From Prochlorococcus sp. AG-355-I20 (lineage in GTDB: Bacteria > Cyanobacteriota > Cyanobacteriia > PCC-6307 > Cyanobiaceae), in NCBI GenBank assembly GCA_003280895.1, contig QCDM01000002.1, positions 1 to 64,000 of the forward strand: a DNA stretch of 64,000 bases, written 5' to 3'. Of the stretch, positions 18,986 through 27,845 are shown in pieces. Under the pieces are notes generated by a model. It had not been told where the DNA came from, did not search any database, and saw only the letters and a list, made by a program, of their open reading frames with translations. The position numbers were made by a program, and so were the translations under genes. Every line of letters begins with the position of its first letter. Positions within the stretch are counted from its first letter, which is position 1.

Positions 18986-19561
18986 TCATGAATAAGCACT
19001 TAATTTAGAATTACCCCATGCTGGTTCAGGAGTAGTATTTTTGCCCAAACTATATTGTGGTGTGGTTTCTGTAGAAACAGAAGAAGGAGAAGCTTCTTCA
19101 GGGGAAGAACTAGTTACATTTACACAACTTGGAGCAAAGAGAAAAATACTTTCACCTACTCTCTCTTGATGTCCATCAATTGCATATGTGCCCCCAGCAA
19201 TAAAATCAACTGCTCTTTGAGCTTGATCAGGATCCATCATAGTTAAATTGAGAATTACAGTTTTTCTCTCTCTTAATGCTTGTATAGCTTGAGGCATCTC
19301 ATCAAAACTTCTTGGTTCCATTAGGCTTACTTCTGAGGATGAATTTGAGATTCCAGGCATACCAACTACTTTTGATGATCTGTTGTTATTCATAAAATCG
19401 AATGGATTTGAATTTGCAAGTGCATTTGCATTATTTGGATTTTGTTTGAAATTATTAATATCATTTAATTCATCCTCCGAAGCATAATCCAACTCATCAA
19501 AATCATCATCGAGATACTCATCCCCTGCAATAACTGCCTTTAATCTAGAAATAAGTGACAC
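18986..19561 (-). CDS. sepF: Cell division protein SepF
   Basis: 191 residues. The N-terminus [14 protein letters not shown] is a probable amphipathic membrane-binding helix, followed by an acidic/Asn-rich disordered linker. The SepF core is about residues 78-150: [49 protein letters not shown]. SepF (also Cdv2 in cyanobacteria) anchors and bundles FtsZ. A Ser/Thr-rich tail follows the core. The 150 bp upstream separate it from pipY and could hold a promoter. Confidence 0.93.
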   Translation of the reverse strand: MSLISRLKAVIAGDEYLDDDFDELDYASEDELNDINNFKQNPNNANALANSNPFDFMNNNRSSKVVGMPGISNSSSEVSLMEPRSFDEMPQAIQALRERKTVILNLTMMDPDQAQRAVDFIAGGTYAIDGHQERVGESIFLFAPSCVNVTSSSPEEASPSSVSTETTPQYSLGKNTTPEPAWGNSKLSAYS

Positions 19562-19711
19562 CTTTTAAATCCTCATGAAATTGATTACTAAGGTTTAAGA
19601 ACCTTGAGTAATAGATTCATTTTTTAAATGAATAAACTACCTATACTTAAATAACGTTAGTTGAACTTTACTGCAAGTTTATAGATAAGATTTTTATAAA
19701 AAAATAACTAA

Positions 19712-20347
19712 TTAGGATCTGCCTCCAAAAATCAATGATCCTAATCTTAACCAAGTTGATCCAGCATCAATAGCTTCCTCCCAATCACCTGACATCCCCA
19801 TGGAACAATCTGGTAGTTGTAGAGAATCAGCGAGAGCTCGACATTTTTTGAACAACCCTGAATTTTCTTTAGAGCTAAGTCCTTTAGGATTGATAGTCAT
19901 CAAACCGGTTAATGAAATATTTTTCAACTCTTGAATTTCTCTCCATTTCAAAATCAAAAATTCAGGATTAAAGCCTCCTTTAGTTGGGTCATCACTCAAC
20001 TTAACCTGCAACATTATTAATGGATTTTTCTTCTCTTCACGTGAAATATTAGAAATCTTTTGCAACTTTTCAAATGAATCTACTGAATGAATGTATTTAA
20101 AATTTTGAACTATTTTTCTTATTTTATTACTTTGTATTCTTCCAATAAAGTGCCAATTTATTTGTTTAAGATCTTTTAGGGTTAATTGTTTTTCAAACGC
20201 CTCTTGAACCTTACTTTCACCAAAATCGTTTTGACCTATATTTTGAATAGTCTTGATTTCTTGACTTTTAAATCCTTTACTTACGGCAAGAATATTTACT
20301 TTTGATGGTATTTTTTTTTTTATTTTTAAAAAATTTTCAGGGTTCAC
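19712..20347 (-). CDS. pipY: PLP homeostasis protein PipY (YggS/PROSC family)
   Basis: 211-residue fold-type III PLP-binding protein. The cofactor lysine is in NILAVSKGFK, with DFGESKVQEA, NWHFIGRIQSNK and LTGLMTINP typical of the family, and the phosphate-binding GMSGDWEEAIDAGSTWLRLGSLIFG at the C-terminus. It has no known enzymatic reaction and buffers free PLP. The start is GTG, 4 bp after pipX. The pipX-pipY pair is an established cyanobacterial operon linking PLP balance to nitrogen signalling. Confidence 0.93.
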   Translation of the reverse strand: MNPENFLKIKKKIPSKVNILAVSKGFKSQEIKTIQNIGQNDFGESKVQEAFEKQLTLKDLKQINWHFIGRIQSNKIRKIVQNFKYIHSVDSFEKLQKISNISREEKKNPLIMLQVKLSDDPTKGGFNPEFLILKWREIQELKNISLTGLMTINPKGLSSKENSGLFKKCRALADSLQLPDCSMGMSGDWEEAIDAGSTWLRLGSLIFGGRS

Positions 20348-20351
20348 CTTT

Positions 20352-20618
20352 TTACAAGAAAGTTTGCGTAAATAAATTCTCCCATTTAGATAGTTCTTCA
20401 GATCCTTTTCTTCTAGATTTTTGAAGGTTTAATTCGGCCTGATTACGGGCATCTAAATAAGGTATAACTTCAAAAAAAACTTCTCTCTGTCGAACTTCTA
20501 CCAAAAAAAACATTTTTTGAGCATATAAAGTCGCATAAATATCTCTCCCATCATTTCCAGGAGAAACTTGGTAAAGCATACCAAATGTTGGATGGTTTAA
20601 ATAACGCTCAGAACTCAA
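20352..20618 (-). CDS. pipX: PII-interacting protein PipX
   Basis: 88 residues. The N-terminal Tudor-like domain begins with SERYLNHPTFGMLYQVSPG and continues with ATLYAQKMFFLVEV; the C-terminus is helical (LNLQKSRRKGSEELSKWENL...QTFL). PipX is known to co-activate NtcA at high 2-oxoglutarate and to be sequestered by PII when nitrogen is plentiful. It sits between ecfT (19 bp) and pipY (4 bp). The length and both helices are complete, so it is likely functional. Confidence 0.93.
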   Translation of the reverse strand: MSSERYLNHPTFGMLYQVSPGNDGRDIYATLYAQKMFFLVEVRQREVFFEVIPYLDARNQAELNLQKSRRKGSEELSKWENLFTQTFL

Positions 20619-20637
20619 ACCTAAAATATTATGTTAT

Positions 20638-21552
20638 TTATAATGCACCATACAGTTTTCTAAGAAAAATTGCTATGCAAATAAAACAAATCGATAATGT
20701 ATTAACAATTACATTGAGAGATTTTGAAGGATAAAGAGTTCTAAATCTGTTGGTTTTTATAATAATTTTTTTCTTTGAAAGTAATGATTCTGCTCCATGA
20801 TCAATTCTCAGAAATATATTTTGAAATAACCTTTCTACTAAGATTAATAAAACATTAAAGGATTTCTTTAATCCTAAATTTCGAAAATTTATTGATCTAA
20901 CTGACACTGATTTAATGATATTTTGAAATTCTTCCTGCACTAGAGGAATAAAACGTAGTGCAATTAACAACTGAAAAAGCCACTTACTAATTGGCAATCC
21001 AATCTTTCTTAATGGATACATAAACCAACTTAATCCCCATACAATGTCTTCCTGCAATGTGGTTAAAAGCATCAAATTCACACTATGGATAACGGTAAAT
21101 ATCAAAGTAGAGGTTTTTATTCCTAGTTCAAATGCTTTTCTTGATAAGTTGTAGGGACCAAAATTAATAAACCATATCTTTTGCGAAGGAATTTGCAAAA
21201 TATTCCATTCTTTTTGGCTTTCCAGTACTACTTGCAACTCATTGGGATTTCTTAAGTAGCCATCAAGAGATTGAATATCAGACGAGGCAAGTATTGATAT
21301 ACATCCAATTAATAGTGATAAACATGAGAGAAAAAATAACGATCGCCACCATACCCTAGATGGCAATAAACTTAAAAAAGTAATTAATAGTAAAAACCCA
21401 ACTAAACTCAATCTCCATATTGGACCTGCCCAAATTGGAGTGATTAAAAATATCATTACGATAATTATTTTTAATCTACTATCTATAATTCTTAGCCAAC
21501 TTCTATTACCATGAACGTATTGACCAAGAGAAAATTTGGTTAGCAAATTCAT
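20638..21552 (-). CDS. Energy-coupling factor transporter transmembrane protein EcfT-like
   Basis: 304 residues with several hydrophobic segments (about 5-6). The N-terminal GQYVHGNRSWLRIIDSRLKIIIVMIFLI matches the CbiQ/EcfT family, and the cytoplasmic coupling region EEFQNIIKSVSVRSINFRNLGLKKS occupies the expected place after a membrane helix. EcfT links a vitamin- or metal-binding S component to the ATPases; neither is encoded here, so the substrate is unknown. Its ATG overlaps the der stop by 1 nt (TAATG), implying coupled translation. Confidence 0.85.
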   Translation of the reverse strand: MNLLTKFSLGQYVHGNRSWLRIIDSRLKIIIVMIFLITPIWAGPIWRLSLVGFLLLITFLSLLPSRVWWRSLFFLSCLSLLIGCISILASSDIQSLDGYLRNPNELQVVLESQKEWNILQIPSQKIWFINFGPYNLSRKAFELGIKTSTLIFTVIHSVNLMLLTTLQEDIVWGLSWFMYPLRKIGLPISKWLFQLLIALRFIPLVQEEFQNIIKSVSVRSINFRNLGLKKSFNVLLILVERLFQNIFLRIDHGAESLLSKKKIIIKTNRFRTLYPSKSLNVIVNTLSICFICIAIFLRKLYGAL

Positions 21553-22925
21553 TAATCTTTTTGAATTAACTCAATATTTTCTCTTTCGACTTCTTTATTT
21601 AAAGCTCTTTGCTGTTTTCCTCTCCAAAGTAAAATGAGAGGTGTGCCTTCAAAGCCTAAATTCACCCTAATTTGTTTTTCAATATATCTTCTATAAGTTA
21701 TTCCGAATAATTTAGGGTCATTTACAAAAAGAGTAAAAGTGGGAGGTTTGTTCTTTACTTGAGTACCATAATAAAGCCTACCTTGCTTGCCGCTTCTCTT
21801 CGTTGGAGGACTTTTCCAACTGATTGATTCTTTAAGTACTTCATTAACTACAGATGTTGTAACTCTTCTTCTATGTTGATTTACAGCATTAAGAGCATGC
21901 TCAAAAATATTATCAACTCTTTGACCAGTTAGAGCAGATATAAAAACCATTTTTGACCAGTGTAAAAAATAAAGTTTAGATCTAAGTTCTTTTTCTACTT
22001 GATAAATTGTTGAACTATTTTTTTCTACAAGATCCCATTTATTAACAACAATTATGCAAGCTCTGCCTTGTTCTTCTATGCGCCCAGCCAGCTTCTGGTC
22101 TTGATCAGTTACTCCATCTACAGCGTCTATAACTAGAACACAAACATCACTTCTATCTATGGATTTAAAAGCCCTATTAATACCAAAGAATTCAGTACCA
22201 TATTTAACATTTTTCTTTCTTCTAATTCCTGCAGTATCAATAATTTTCCAATGATTATCACCTTTTTTAATAAGCGTATCTATTGAATCAGTTGTCGTAC
22301 CACTAATATCACTAACTATTGCTCTTTTTTCTCCACAGATTGAATTTAACAAACTAGATTTACCAACATTAGGCCTACCTATGATTGACATCATTATCTT
22401 TTCTTCATCATCCTGGATATTATTTTCAGGAAGTTCGCCAATAACGAGATCTAAAAGATCTCCAGTACCTGAACCATGAATAGCTGAAACAGGGTTAGGT
22501 TCGCCCAATCCTAATTTCCAGAACTCTGAAGCTAGGGATATTCCTAGATTAGTCGATTCGCATTTATTAACAGCAACAATTGTTTTACAGCTCGAGTTTC
22601 TTAACCATTTTGCTATTGATAAATCACCATTAGTAACGCCTTGATTTCCATCTACCACCAGCAACGCGAGTGAAGCCTCTTCTAGAGCCAAGAAGACTTG
22701 TGTCCTTATCTCTGGGAGAAATTCACTATCATCATCAAAAACTAAACCTCCAGTATCAACTATTTGAAATTCCTTACCTCCCCATGAAGCATTTTGATAA
22801 GTTCTATCTCTTGTAACACCAGGCTTATCAAATACTATTGCATTATTACTTTGGCAAAGACGATTAACTAAGGTAGATTTCCCAACGTTAGGTCTTCCGA
22901 TAATTGCTATTGTAGGAAGAATCAA
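21552..22925 (-). CDS. der: Ribosome assembly GTPase Der (EngA)
   Basis: 457 residues with two tandem GTPase domains. Domain 1 starts [19 protein letters not shown] with DTGG and NKCE motifs. Domain 2 starts [20 protein letters not shown] with DTAGI and NKWD motifs. A C-terminal KH-like domain follows ([21 protein letters not shown]). Der acts in 50S subunit assembly. It is the first gene of the leftward der-ecfT-pipX-pipY set. Confidence 0.97.
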   Translation of the reverse strand: MILPTIAIIGRPNVGKSTLVNRLCQSNNAIVFDKPGVTRDRTYQNASWGGKEFQIVDTGGLVFDDDSEFLPEIRTQVFLALEEASLALLVVDGNQGVTNGDLSIAKWLRNSSCKTIVAVNKCESTNLGISLASEFWKLGLGEPNPVSAIHGSGTGDLLDLVIGELPENNIQDDEEKIMMSIIGRPNVGKSSLLNSICGEKRAIVSDISGTTTDSIDTLIKKGDNHWKIIDTAGIRRKKNVKYGTEFFGINRAFKSIDRSDVCVLVIDAVDGVTDQDQKLAGRIEEQGRACIIVVNKWDLVEKNSSTIYQVEKELRSKLYFLHWSKMVFISALTGQRVDNIFEHALNAVNQHRRRVTTSVVNEVLKESISWKSPPTKRSGKQGRLYYGTQVKNKPPTFTLFVNDPKLFGITYRRYIEKQIRVNLGFEGTPLILLWRGKQQRALNKEVERENIELIQKD

Positions 22926-22999
22926 TTCTTCACTCCAAAGAAAGTAGTATCCACTACAACTATACCTTTAAAAGAATCATTTATCTTTTTCAAAAAAAC

Positions 23000-23485
23000 T
23001 TATTTAATTTCTGGATCACCAAAATGTCCTTTAACTGGATTTGCAGGTGGGGAACAAGGACTAGGCAATAATTCACAATCTTTTGAAAAACAATCATTTT
23101 CAATCGCCCAATAAATCAACCAATTTACTGCCGTCGCTCTTCTAGTTCTTCTTGGATAGAGTTCATTAATCTTATAACCTTTGAAATTGAGAAAATTTTT
23201 TAATCCTTGTTTATAGTTTTTTGGAATTGAACGAGTCAAATGTACTGAGGCTGGTCGCTCTGAAATGATTTGAGGAGCATTTTTAAATTTTTCTGACCAA
23301 TAAGAAGGAGTTAATGCGCTGAAGGCCCAATCATTTATAGATAGTTCTTTAGTATAAAAAAGTCTTTCCCAAACCAATTCACAAACAAAAATATCACTAA
23401 CCCTATCTTCGAGAACAAGAAATAATAGATCCTTACATATTGGCCATGTAAATTGATTTTCAACTAATTTTTCTTTTTTATACAC
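23000..23485 (-). CDS. DUF1823 family protein
   Basis: 161 residues. Segments SERPASVHLTRSIP, LKNFLNFKGYKINELYPRRTRRATAVNWLIYWA match the cyanobacterial/plastid family DUF1823, whose role is unknown. No signal peptide or membrane span. The start is GTG, overlapping the cobI stop by one base, so it is translated from the cobI message; there is no in-frame ATG near the N-terminus. 75 bp from der. Confidence 0.78.
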   Translation of the reverse strand: MYKKEKLVENQFTWPICKDLLFLVLEDRVSDIFVCELVWERLFYTKELSINDWAFSALTPSYWSEKFKNAPQIISERPASVHLTRSIPKNYKQGLKNFLNFKGYKINELYPRRTRRATAVNWLIYWAIENDCFSKDCELLPSPCSPPANPVKGHFGDPEIK

Positions 23486-24240
23486 TAATCGAACCTTATC
23501 AAAATCAAAGAGAAATAAGGCATAAATTCCTTTTTATATTGTGATGCATATTGAATAATTTGATCAGGCATCCCAACACTTAAAGCTATTAATGTTGTAT
23601 TGATGATATCCTCTTTTTTTAAAATTTCCCTAACTAAATTCCATCTTTTGCCAACTTTCATAATTACCAATACCGTTTTATTTGCCTTACTTTCCCTAAT
23701 TAGGGTTGTTAATTCAGATTCTGAAGAAGGGCATTCTTTGATGATCAATGTCTCGCCTTTTTTTACCAAATCAAAATCATTCAAAGCTGCTGCTGCTGAA
23801 ATAGAGGAAATACCAGGTATTGTTTTGGTAATAATTTCAGCATGATTATTTTTTATTAACCTCAAAATATTAGAAGAACTTGCAAATAGTGAAGTATCTC
23901 CAAGACAAAGTAAAACAACTGATTCGCCATTTTGTATAAATTTCACAATTTTTTCTACAGCATTAGACCATATTTCATCTGGATCAAAATCCTTCCTAGC
24001 CATTGGAAAGATGATAGGAATATTTTTTTTAAATTTGATGTACTTTTTGACTATTTCCGCAGCGAAACTCTTTTTATTATCATCTGAAATTGGGAAAACT
24101 ATAACTTTCGCTTTTTTTATTGCATCCACAGCAGCAATTGTTAAAAGCGATGGATCTCCAGGACCTACGCCAACGATGGTGAATGTTGGTAAATCAGTTT
24201 TATATCTATTAAGTAAACTGAAGAACTTGTTTATTATCAT
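23485..24240 (-). CDS. cobI: Precorrin-2 C20-methyltransferase CobI
   Basis: 251-residue tetrapyrrole methyltransferase. The N-terminal SAM-binding loop FTIVGVGPGDPSLLTIAAVDAI, the second glycine loop VVLLCLGDTSLFASSSNIL, and KTIPGISSISAAAALND are family marks; the GDTSLF(A)S form and the extended loop fit CobI/CbiL rather than CobA or CobJ. It adds the C-20 methyl in corrin (B12/pseudocobalamin) synthesis. It is downstream of miaE (16 bp). Confidence 0.88.
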   Translation of the reverse strand: MIINKFFSLLNRYKTDLPTFTIVGVGPGDPSLLTIAAVDAIKKAKVIVFPISDDNKKSFAAEIVKKYIKFKKNIPIIFPMARKDFDPDEIWSNAVEKIVKFIQNGESVVLLCLGDTSLFASSSNILRLIKNNHAEIITKTIPGISSISAAAALNDFDLVKKGETLIIKECPSSESELTTLIRESKANKTVLVIMKVGKRWNLVREILKKEDIINTTLIALSVGMPDQIIQYASQYKKEFMPYFSLILIRFD

Positions 24241-24256
24241 TTTTATTTTATTAACT

Positions 24257-24865
24257 TTAGCTATGTACCCTTGGCAATAAAAAAGTTTCAGCTAGTATTG
24301 ATGACTCAATTTCAGACAATTCCTCTAACCTTTTGAAAGTTTGATTTTTAGAGAATTTAGTTTGCGCTAGTTTCCAGTAAACTCCAAAATGTCTTGCCTC
24401 ACTCTCAAGCAGAGACTCATAAAGGGATTTAAACGATTTATCTTCAGAATTCAGGGCAAGCAAGCTTAATCTTTCATGACTTCTTGCTTCAATAAGTCCT
24501 GCTATTAAGAAACTATCAAGCATTCTATTGGGCTCTTCCTTTCTTATATTCTTGGACAATTCAGCTCCATATGGAGGGGGTTTTAAGGACTCAAGAGAAT
24601 GTCCAAGGTCCTTTAAAAAATAAATTATTTTTTCAAAATGCTCTAATTCCTCTCTCGCTATTGGACTAAGGACTTCTGCTAGGTTTGGTTCTGATGGATA
24701 TCTAAACATCAATTGAATAGCTACTCCTGCTGCTTTTCTTTCACAATGAGCATGGTCAATAAGAATATCGATTGGATTAGATAATGCGAGTTTGATCCAC
24801 TCATCTGAGGTAAATGACGATAAATATTTAATATGAGAAGTGGGTCTTTTGAAATCGACTAGCAT
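24257..24865 (-). CDS. miaE: tRNA 2-methylthio-N6-isopentenyladenosine hydroxylase MiaE
   Basis: 202 residues, ferritin-like diiron fold. The ligand motifs are visible as DHAHCERKAAGVAIQLM, SPIAREELEHFEKI, AGLIEARSHERLSLLA and LESEARHFGVYWKLA, giving the paired E and ExxH sites. MiaE is known to hydroxylate ms2i6A at position 37 of tRNA using O2. Its ATG is directly adjacent to the aroQ stop, so the two are one transcript. Confidence 0.9.
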   Translation of the reverse strand: MLVDFKRPTSHIKYLSSFTSDEWIKLALSNPIDILIDHAHCERKAAGVAIQLMFRYPSEPNLAEVLSPIAREELEHFEKIIYFLKDLGHSLESLKPPPYGAELSKNIRKEEPNRMLDSFLIAGLIEARSHERLSLLALNSEDKSFKSLYESLLESEARHFGVYWKLAQTKFSKNQTFKRLEELSEIESSILAETFLLPRVHS

Positions 24866-25312
24866 TTAATCTTTACTACTTAAATATCCAATGATTCCTT
24901 CAAGAGCTAAGGAATAACTAGATATACCAAATCCACTAATAATTCCTATAGCTTTATCTGTAAGAAAAGATTCTTTACGAAAATCTTCTCTACTGAAAAT
25001 ATTTGAAATATGTAACTCTACAAACGGAATTTTCGATCCAATTAAAGCATCACGAATAGAAATCGAGGTATGAGTAAAAGCGCCAGCATTGATAAGAATA
25101 CCTTGGATACTTTTTACAGACTCCTGAATTTTATCTACTATTTCTCCTTCGTGATTACTTTGAAAACATTCAAGATTAATACTCTTTTCTTGGGCAACTT
25201 TTGTTAGATCTTTTTCTATATCATGCAATGTTTTATTACCATATATTTCAGGTTCTCTAGTTCCCAATAAATTTAAATTTGGGCCATTTATCAATAAAAT
25301 ATTCATTTGCAA
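24866..25312 (-). CDS. aroQ: 3-dehydroquinate dehydratase, type II
   Basis: 148 residues. The type II active site is complete: [20 protein letters not shown] with the catalytic Tyr, [32 protein letters not shown] and [15 protein letters not shown]. It makes 3-dehydroshikimate in the shikimate pathway as a dodecamer. Two in-frame ATGs at the N-terminus (MQMN) are possible starts; the second, at 25306, gives the usual [10 protein letters not shown]. Confidence 0.94.
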   Translation of the reverse strand: MQMNILLINGPNLNLLGTREPEIYGNKTLHDIEKDLTKVAQEKSINLECFQSNHEGEIVDKIQESVKSIQGILINAGAFTHTSISIRDALIGSKIPFVELHISNIFSREDFRKESFLTDKAIGIISGFGISSYSLALEGIIGYLSSKD

Positions 25313-25407
25313 TAAAGTCTTTCCTATTAAATGCTATCTAGAAAGAAACAAAAAAACCAAAACATTTTCACACAAAGTGACCATTAACTGATAAGTTCAA
25401 ATAGTGG

Positions 25408-25489
25408 GGGTCGGTGCCCGAGTGGTTAAAGGGGGCGGACTGTAAATCCGCTGGCTCTGCCTACGTTGGTTCAAATCCAACCCGGCCCA
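25408..25489 (+). tRNA. tRNA-Tyr (GTA)
   Basis: 82 nt. Acceptor GGGTCGG pairs with CCGGCCC, T-arm GTTGG-TTCAAAT-CCAAC, anticodon loop CTGTAAA giving GUA, and a long variable arm (class II), as for bacterial tRNA-Tyr. CCA is not encoded. Ten bases before tRNA-Thr, so the pair is probably one transcript. Confidence 0.96.
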
Positions 25490-25499
25490 CTTTAGAATT

Positions 25500-25571
<72 letters not shown>

Positions 25572-25700
25572 TGAACAAGAAGTATCTCCATAACTGAGTT
25601 TATATGAATTTGAAAAAATAAAATAATTTTAAGACCACTAAATGTAAACGAACTAGAGCAGAAATTAGAGCATAATTATTTCTTAAAATAATTCACTTCG

Positions 25701-25740
25701 CTTGGTAAGGGAGAGTACCTAAGTTGAGTTCTAGGCGAGT
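25701..25740 (+). repeat. Degenerate partial duplicate of tRNA-Thr 3' half
   Basis: CTTGGTAAGGGAGAG is an exact 15-nt copy of positions 25529-25543 in tRNA-Thr (anticodon loop and 3' anticodon stem). After it a weaker match continues through a decayed T-arm (CCTAAGTTGAGTTCTAGG) to CGAG of the acceptor, about 13 matches in 24. No acceptor 5' half is present, so it is not a working tRNA. This looks like the mark left by integration at the 3' end of a tRNA gene. Confidence 0.7.
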
Positions 25741-25814
25741 TTATAGCCCAATAAAACTAATTAATATTAAATAACATTTATATATTTTAGAATCTAAAAG
25801 TATTTTTTTAAGAA

Positions 25815-25997
25815 ATGGCATTATCGTCATACAGGATGCACAGAATATATCTTGCAGCGACCATGAATTATGGTCTTGGTTCTGATGATCCAGAAGAGTT
25901 GGCATACTACAACAAAATCAGAAAAGAGATGGATTATATGAAAAAAGAGCCAGTAAAAAAAGGGATACCTCTTAATTGGGATAACCCGAAGAAATAG
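25815..25997 (+). CDS. Small hypothetical protein
   Basis: 60 residues, soluble, charged C-terminal half (DPEELAYYNKIRKEMDYMKKEP) with a basic YRMHRIYLAATMNYG N-terminus. I recognise no domain. Codon use is like its neighbours and the ATG follows an A-rich leader. First gene after the tRNA-Thr relic. Confidence 0.65.
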   Translation: MALSSYRMHRIYLAATMNYGLGSDDPEELAYYNKIRKEMDYMKKEPVKKGIPLNWDNPKK

Positions 25998-26001
25998 ATA
26001 C

Positions 26002-26106
26002 ATGAACCTAAATACTTTTTTATTAATTGATGGGAGTCTTATGCTTGTTGGTCTGCCCTTATTGATGTTTTTTAGAGGAAAAAAAACTAATCGAAACTAT
26101 CTATGA
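26002..26106 (+). CDS. 34-residue single-pass membrane mini-protein
   Basis: Too short for the ORF track. ATG at 26002, four bases after the previous stop; translation gives a hydrophobic stretch (FLLIDGSLMLVGLPLLMFF) followed by a basic tail RGKKTNRN. The tight spacing suggests it is co-transcribed with the gene before it. Function unknown. Confidence 0.45.
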   Translation: MNLNTFLLIDGSLMLVGLPLLMFFRGKKTNRNYL

Positions 26107-26233
26107 TTTTAACCATATTCAAATTCAATTGTTGATCCTTTATCCGTATAAGGGGGTTCCTCAAACCGTACATATTTATTAGTCGGATAGCTTGCCTGAC
26201 TAGTTAGAACGTGATTGTAGTCGTCATGAGCAA

Positions 26234-26371
26234 ATGTCTACTAAATCCACTCTAAAAGAAGATCATCAATCTGAGATTGAAGAAAGATCAGAAGAAGAAC
26301 TTCTTGAGGAAGAAATCAGGAATCAGCAAACATTGGATAGCTTTGTTGAATCTGATAAGAACTGGAGCTGA
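26234..26371 (+). CDS. 45-residue acidic hypothetical protein
   Basis: ATG at 26234 gives a very acidic, probably coiled helix (EIEERSEEELLEEEIRNQQ). A competing ATG at 26226 reads only nine codons. The leader upstream (about 26195-26220) can fold into a small hairpin, AGTCGG with CCTGACT, of unknown meaning. Below the size cutoff of the supplied track. Confidence 0.45.
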   Translation: MSTKSTLKEDHQSEIEERSEEELLEEEIRNQQTLDSFVESDKNWS

Positions 26372-26398
26372 TCAAAACTTATTTATTAGGAGAAAGTT

Positions 26399-26584
26399 AT
26401 GAACTTAAAAACATCACCATTCTCAATCTTGAATAAAGAGAGTAGAGAAATTGACAATATCAAAGGAGTTTACAAGAGAAAAATTCAAGCTGAAATTGAA
26501 TCCTATAAAGATCCCGAAGATGAAGATAAGAGAGATACAATCCAAGCTCAAGATATATTGATGCTTGATAGGATCTCAATTTAG
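26399..26584 (+). CDS. Small hypothetical protein
   Basis: 61 residues, charged, no membrane segment; an AGGAG ribosome-binding site (TTAGGAGAAAGTT) lies just before the ATG, which is unusual clarity for this genome and supports the start. Its 3' end overlaps the opposing gene 26581-26883 by four bases. No domain recognised. Confidence 0.65.
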   Translation: MNLKTSPFSILNKESREIDNIKGVYKRKIQAEIESYKDPEDEDKRDTIQAQDILMLDRISI

Positions 26585-26883
26585 TTATTCTTTTTTTTCT
26601 TCTTCTTATCCTTTTTTTTCTTCTTTACCTTTTCATAAACCTCATCAGCCTTCTGTTCAATATTATCCAGCTTATTTGACAGTTCCTTTAAAGTTTCTGC
26701 TTTTCCTTCTTTAATTACTTTACTTTTTAGTTCAATATTTTTAACAGGCTTTTCTTTAATTAAGGTATCTTTTTTCTCTTCAGTTTTAATTCCAAACTTA
26801 TCTTTTATAAAATTGGCTATAAAAATAAGAACAGGTACATGGGCTAGACCACCTATTACTATTCTTGTTTCTGAATAAGCCAT
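26581..26883 (-). CDS. Lysine-rich-tail membrane-anchored hypothetical protein
   Basis: 100 residues. One hydrophobic segment near the N-terminus (IGGLAHVPVLIFIANFI), then a charged helix predicted as coiled coil (ETLKELSNKLDNIEQKADEVYEKV) and a C-terminal run of almost pure lysine ending KKKKKKNN. The polybasic end could bind nucleic acid or acidic lipid, but no family is recognised. Convergent with the preceding small gene. Confidence 0.6.
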   Translation of the reverse strand: MAYSETRIVIGGLAHVPVLIFIANFIKDKFGIKTEEKKDTLIKEKPVKNIELKSKVIKEGKAETLKELSNKLDNIEQKADEVYEKVKKKKKDKKKKKKNN

Positions 26884-27024
26884 TTAATAGTTAAAAGTTC
26901 TGAGATATTTAAGCATAAATTTAATTTTTAAATTCGTTTTATTAAGCCAATAAATATTAGTATTCATTTCTTGATTCGTAGATCAAAAATCTTGCTATTA
27001 ATTGATTAGAGACTTTTTTATCAA

Positions 27025-27114
27025 ATGCCATTAGACGTATTTCTAATGAACATGTGTGTTGTAGTTATAGCTCTGCTTATTAGAAGAGAAATCAAACTTA
27101 AGAAGGCTAGATAG
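27025..27114 (+). CDS. 29-residue membrane mini-protein
   Basis: ATG at 27025; VFLMNMCVVVIALLI hydrophobic core then basic RREIKLKKAR tail. Only four bases separate it from the next tiny ORF. Weak evidence on its own: short length and no recognised homologue. Confidence 0.35.
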   Translation: MPLDVFLMNMCVVVIALLIRREIKLKKAR

Positions 27115-27117
27115 ATT

Positions 27118-27237
27118 ATGAAGACACAAATTTTAAAAGAGCAATACATTCCAAATATTCATGCAATTACCCTTTTACTATTGCTTCTTTTATGTCTGTG
27201 GTTACCTCTATCACTCAGATTTCTATTAATAATTTAG
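27118..27237 (+). CDS. 39-residue membrane mini-protein
   Basis: ATG at 27118 directly after the previous mini-ORF; a strongly hydrophobic ALLLLLLL-type segment (ITLLLLLLLCLWLPLSL) covers most of it. Paired with 27025-27114 it looks like a two-gene unit of tiny membrane proteins. Function unknown. Confidence 0.4.
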   Translation: MKTQILKEQYIPNIHAITLLLLLLLCLWLPLSLRFLLII

Positions 27238-27265
27238 TCGAACTAGTTAGTAAATACCCTTATCC

Positions 27266-27700
27266 TTAAACTCTGCTATAACCAAATTTTGTTTTAAAGA
27301 TCTTATATGGAACTCCTGTTCTGTTCATGGCTTCAATAACTTTATCTCCCACAGTTCCGTAAAATTCAACAGAAAGATCAGACCCCAGTTCAGCATGAGC
27401 CTCAAGATAAATACCTAATGCTGGATTAGCTAAATGAGCTAGTAAAGCATCATCATTTTTATAAACTTCTGACCATACGAAACGAAGAGGATCATCAGGG
27501 TCTTGATCAAAAGTATGATGGAGCATTCCTGGTTCGTCAGCTTCAACAGCTTTATCTGTCTTATCTGCAATTTCTAAGTATTCTGCAACCTTATCTTCCT
27601 TAACTTTAAGTTTTGCAAGAAGTATAAATGGAGTGTCTGATCCAAAACTAGACATAAAAAAAAGACTCTTGCGAGCCTGAGTGATGGGGATTTCCATCAT
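27266..27700 (-). CDS. Antibiotic biosynthesis monooxygenase (ABM)-like dimeric alpha/beta barrel protein
   Basis: 144 residues. After a 25-residue lead the ABM-type ferredoxin-like fold is seen: PFILLAKLKVKEDKVAEYLEIADK (strand, helix), EPGMLHHTFDQDPDDPLRFVWSEVYKNDDALLAHLANPAL (strands and helix). Such domains act as small cofactor-free oxygenases, haem-degrading enzymes or regulators; no catalytic residues can be assigned. A double ATG (MMEIP) opens it. The candidate small RNA at 27785-27845 carries a perfect 12-nt complement to its codons 3-7. Confidence 0.75.
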   Translation of the reverse strand: MMEIPITQARKSLFFMSSFGSDTPFILLAKLKVKEDKVAEYLEIADKTDKAVEADEPGMLHHTFDQDPDDPLRFVWSEVYKNDDALLAHLANPALGIYLEAHAELGSDLSVEFYGTVGDKVIEAMNRTGVPYKIFKTKFGYSRV

Positions 27701-27784
27701 GACAAATTAATTAGAAACAAACAACTCCACCAATAGTAAATTTTTATTACTTACAAACACTATATGTAGTGCTAGGATTTTAAA

Positions 27785-27845
27785 AAGGCCGGGTGATGGG
27801 GATTATCCTGCTTTTTGACTGGGGCGAAGATATCGCCCTTTTTTT
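27785..27845 (+). ncRNA. Candidate small RNA, potentially antisense to the start of the ABM-like gene
   Basis: No ORF fits. A sigma70-like promoter can be drawn as TTACAA (27751-27756), 16 bp, TGCTAGGAT (extended -10, 27770-27778). A GC-rich hairpin with a T-run closes the unit at 27822-27845. The body holds GTGATGGGGATT (27793-27804), identical to 27681-27692 on the + strand, and so perfectly complementary to codons 3-7 of the leftward ABM-like mRNA. Existence of the RNA is inferred, not observed. Confidence 0.4.
27822..27845 (+). terminator. Strong intrinsic terminator
   Basis: GGGCGA stem, loop AGATA, TCGCCC, then seven Ts. The T-run is only on the + strand, so it ends a rightward transcript, although no rightward ORF precedes it; this is the main argument for a small RNA here. 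Confidence 0.75.
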
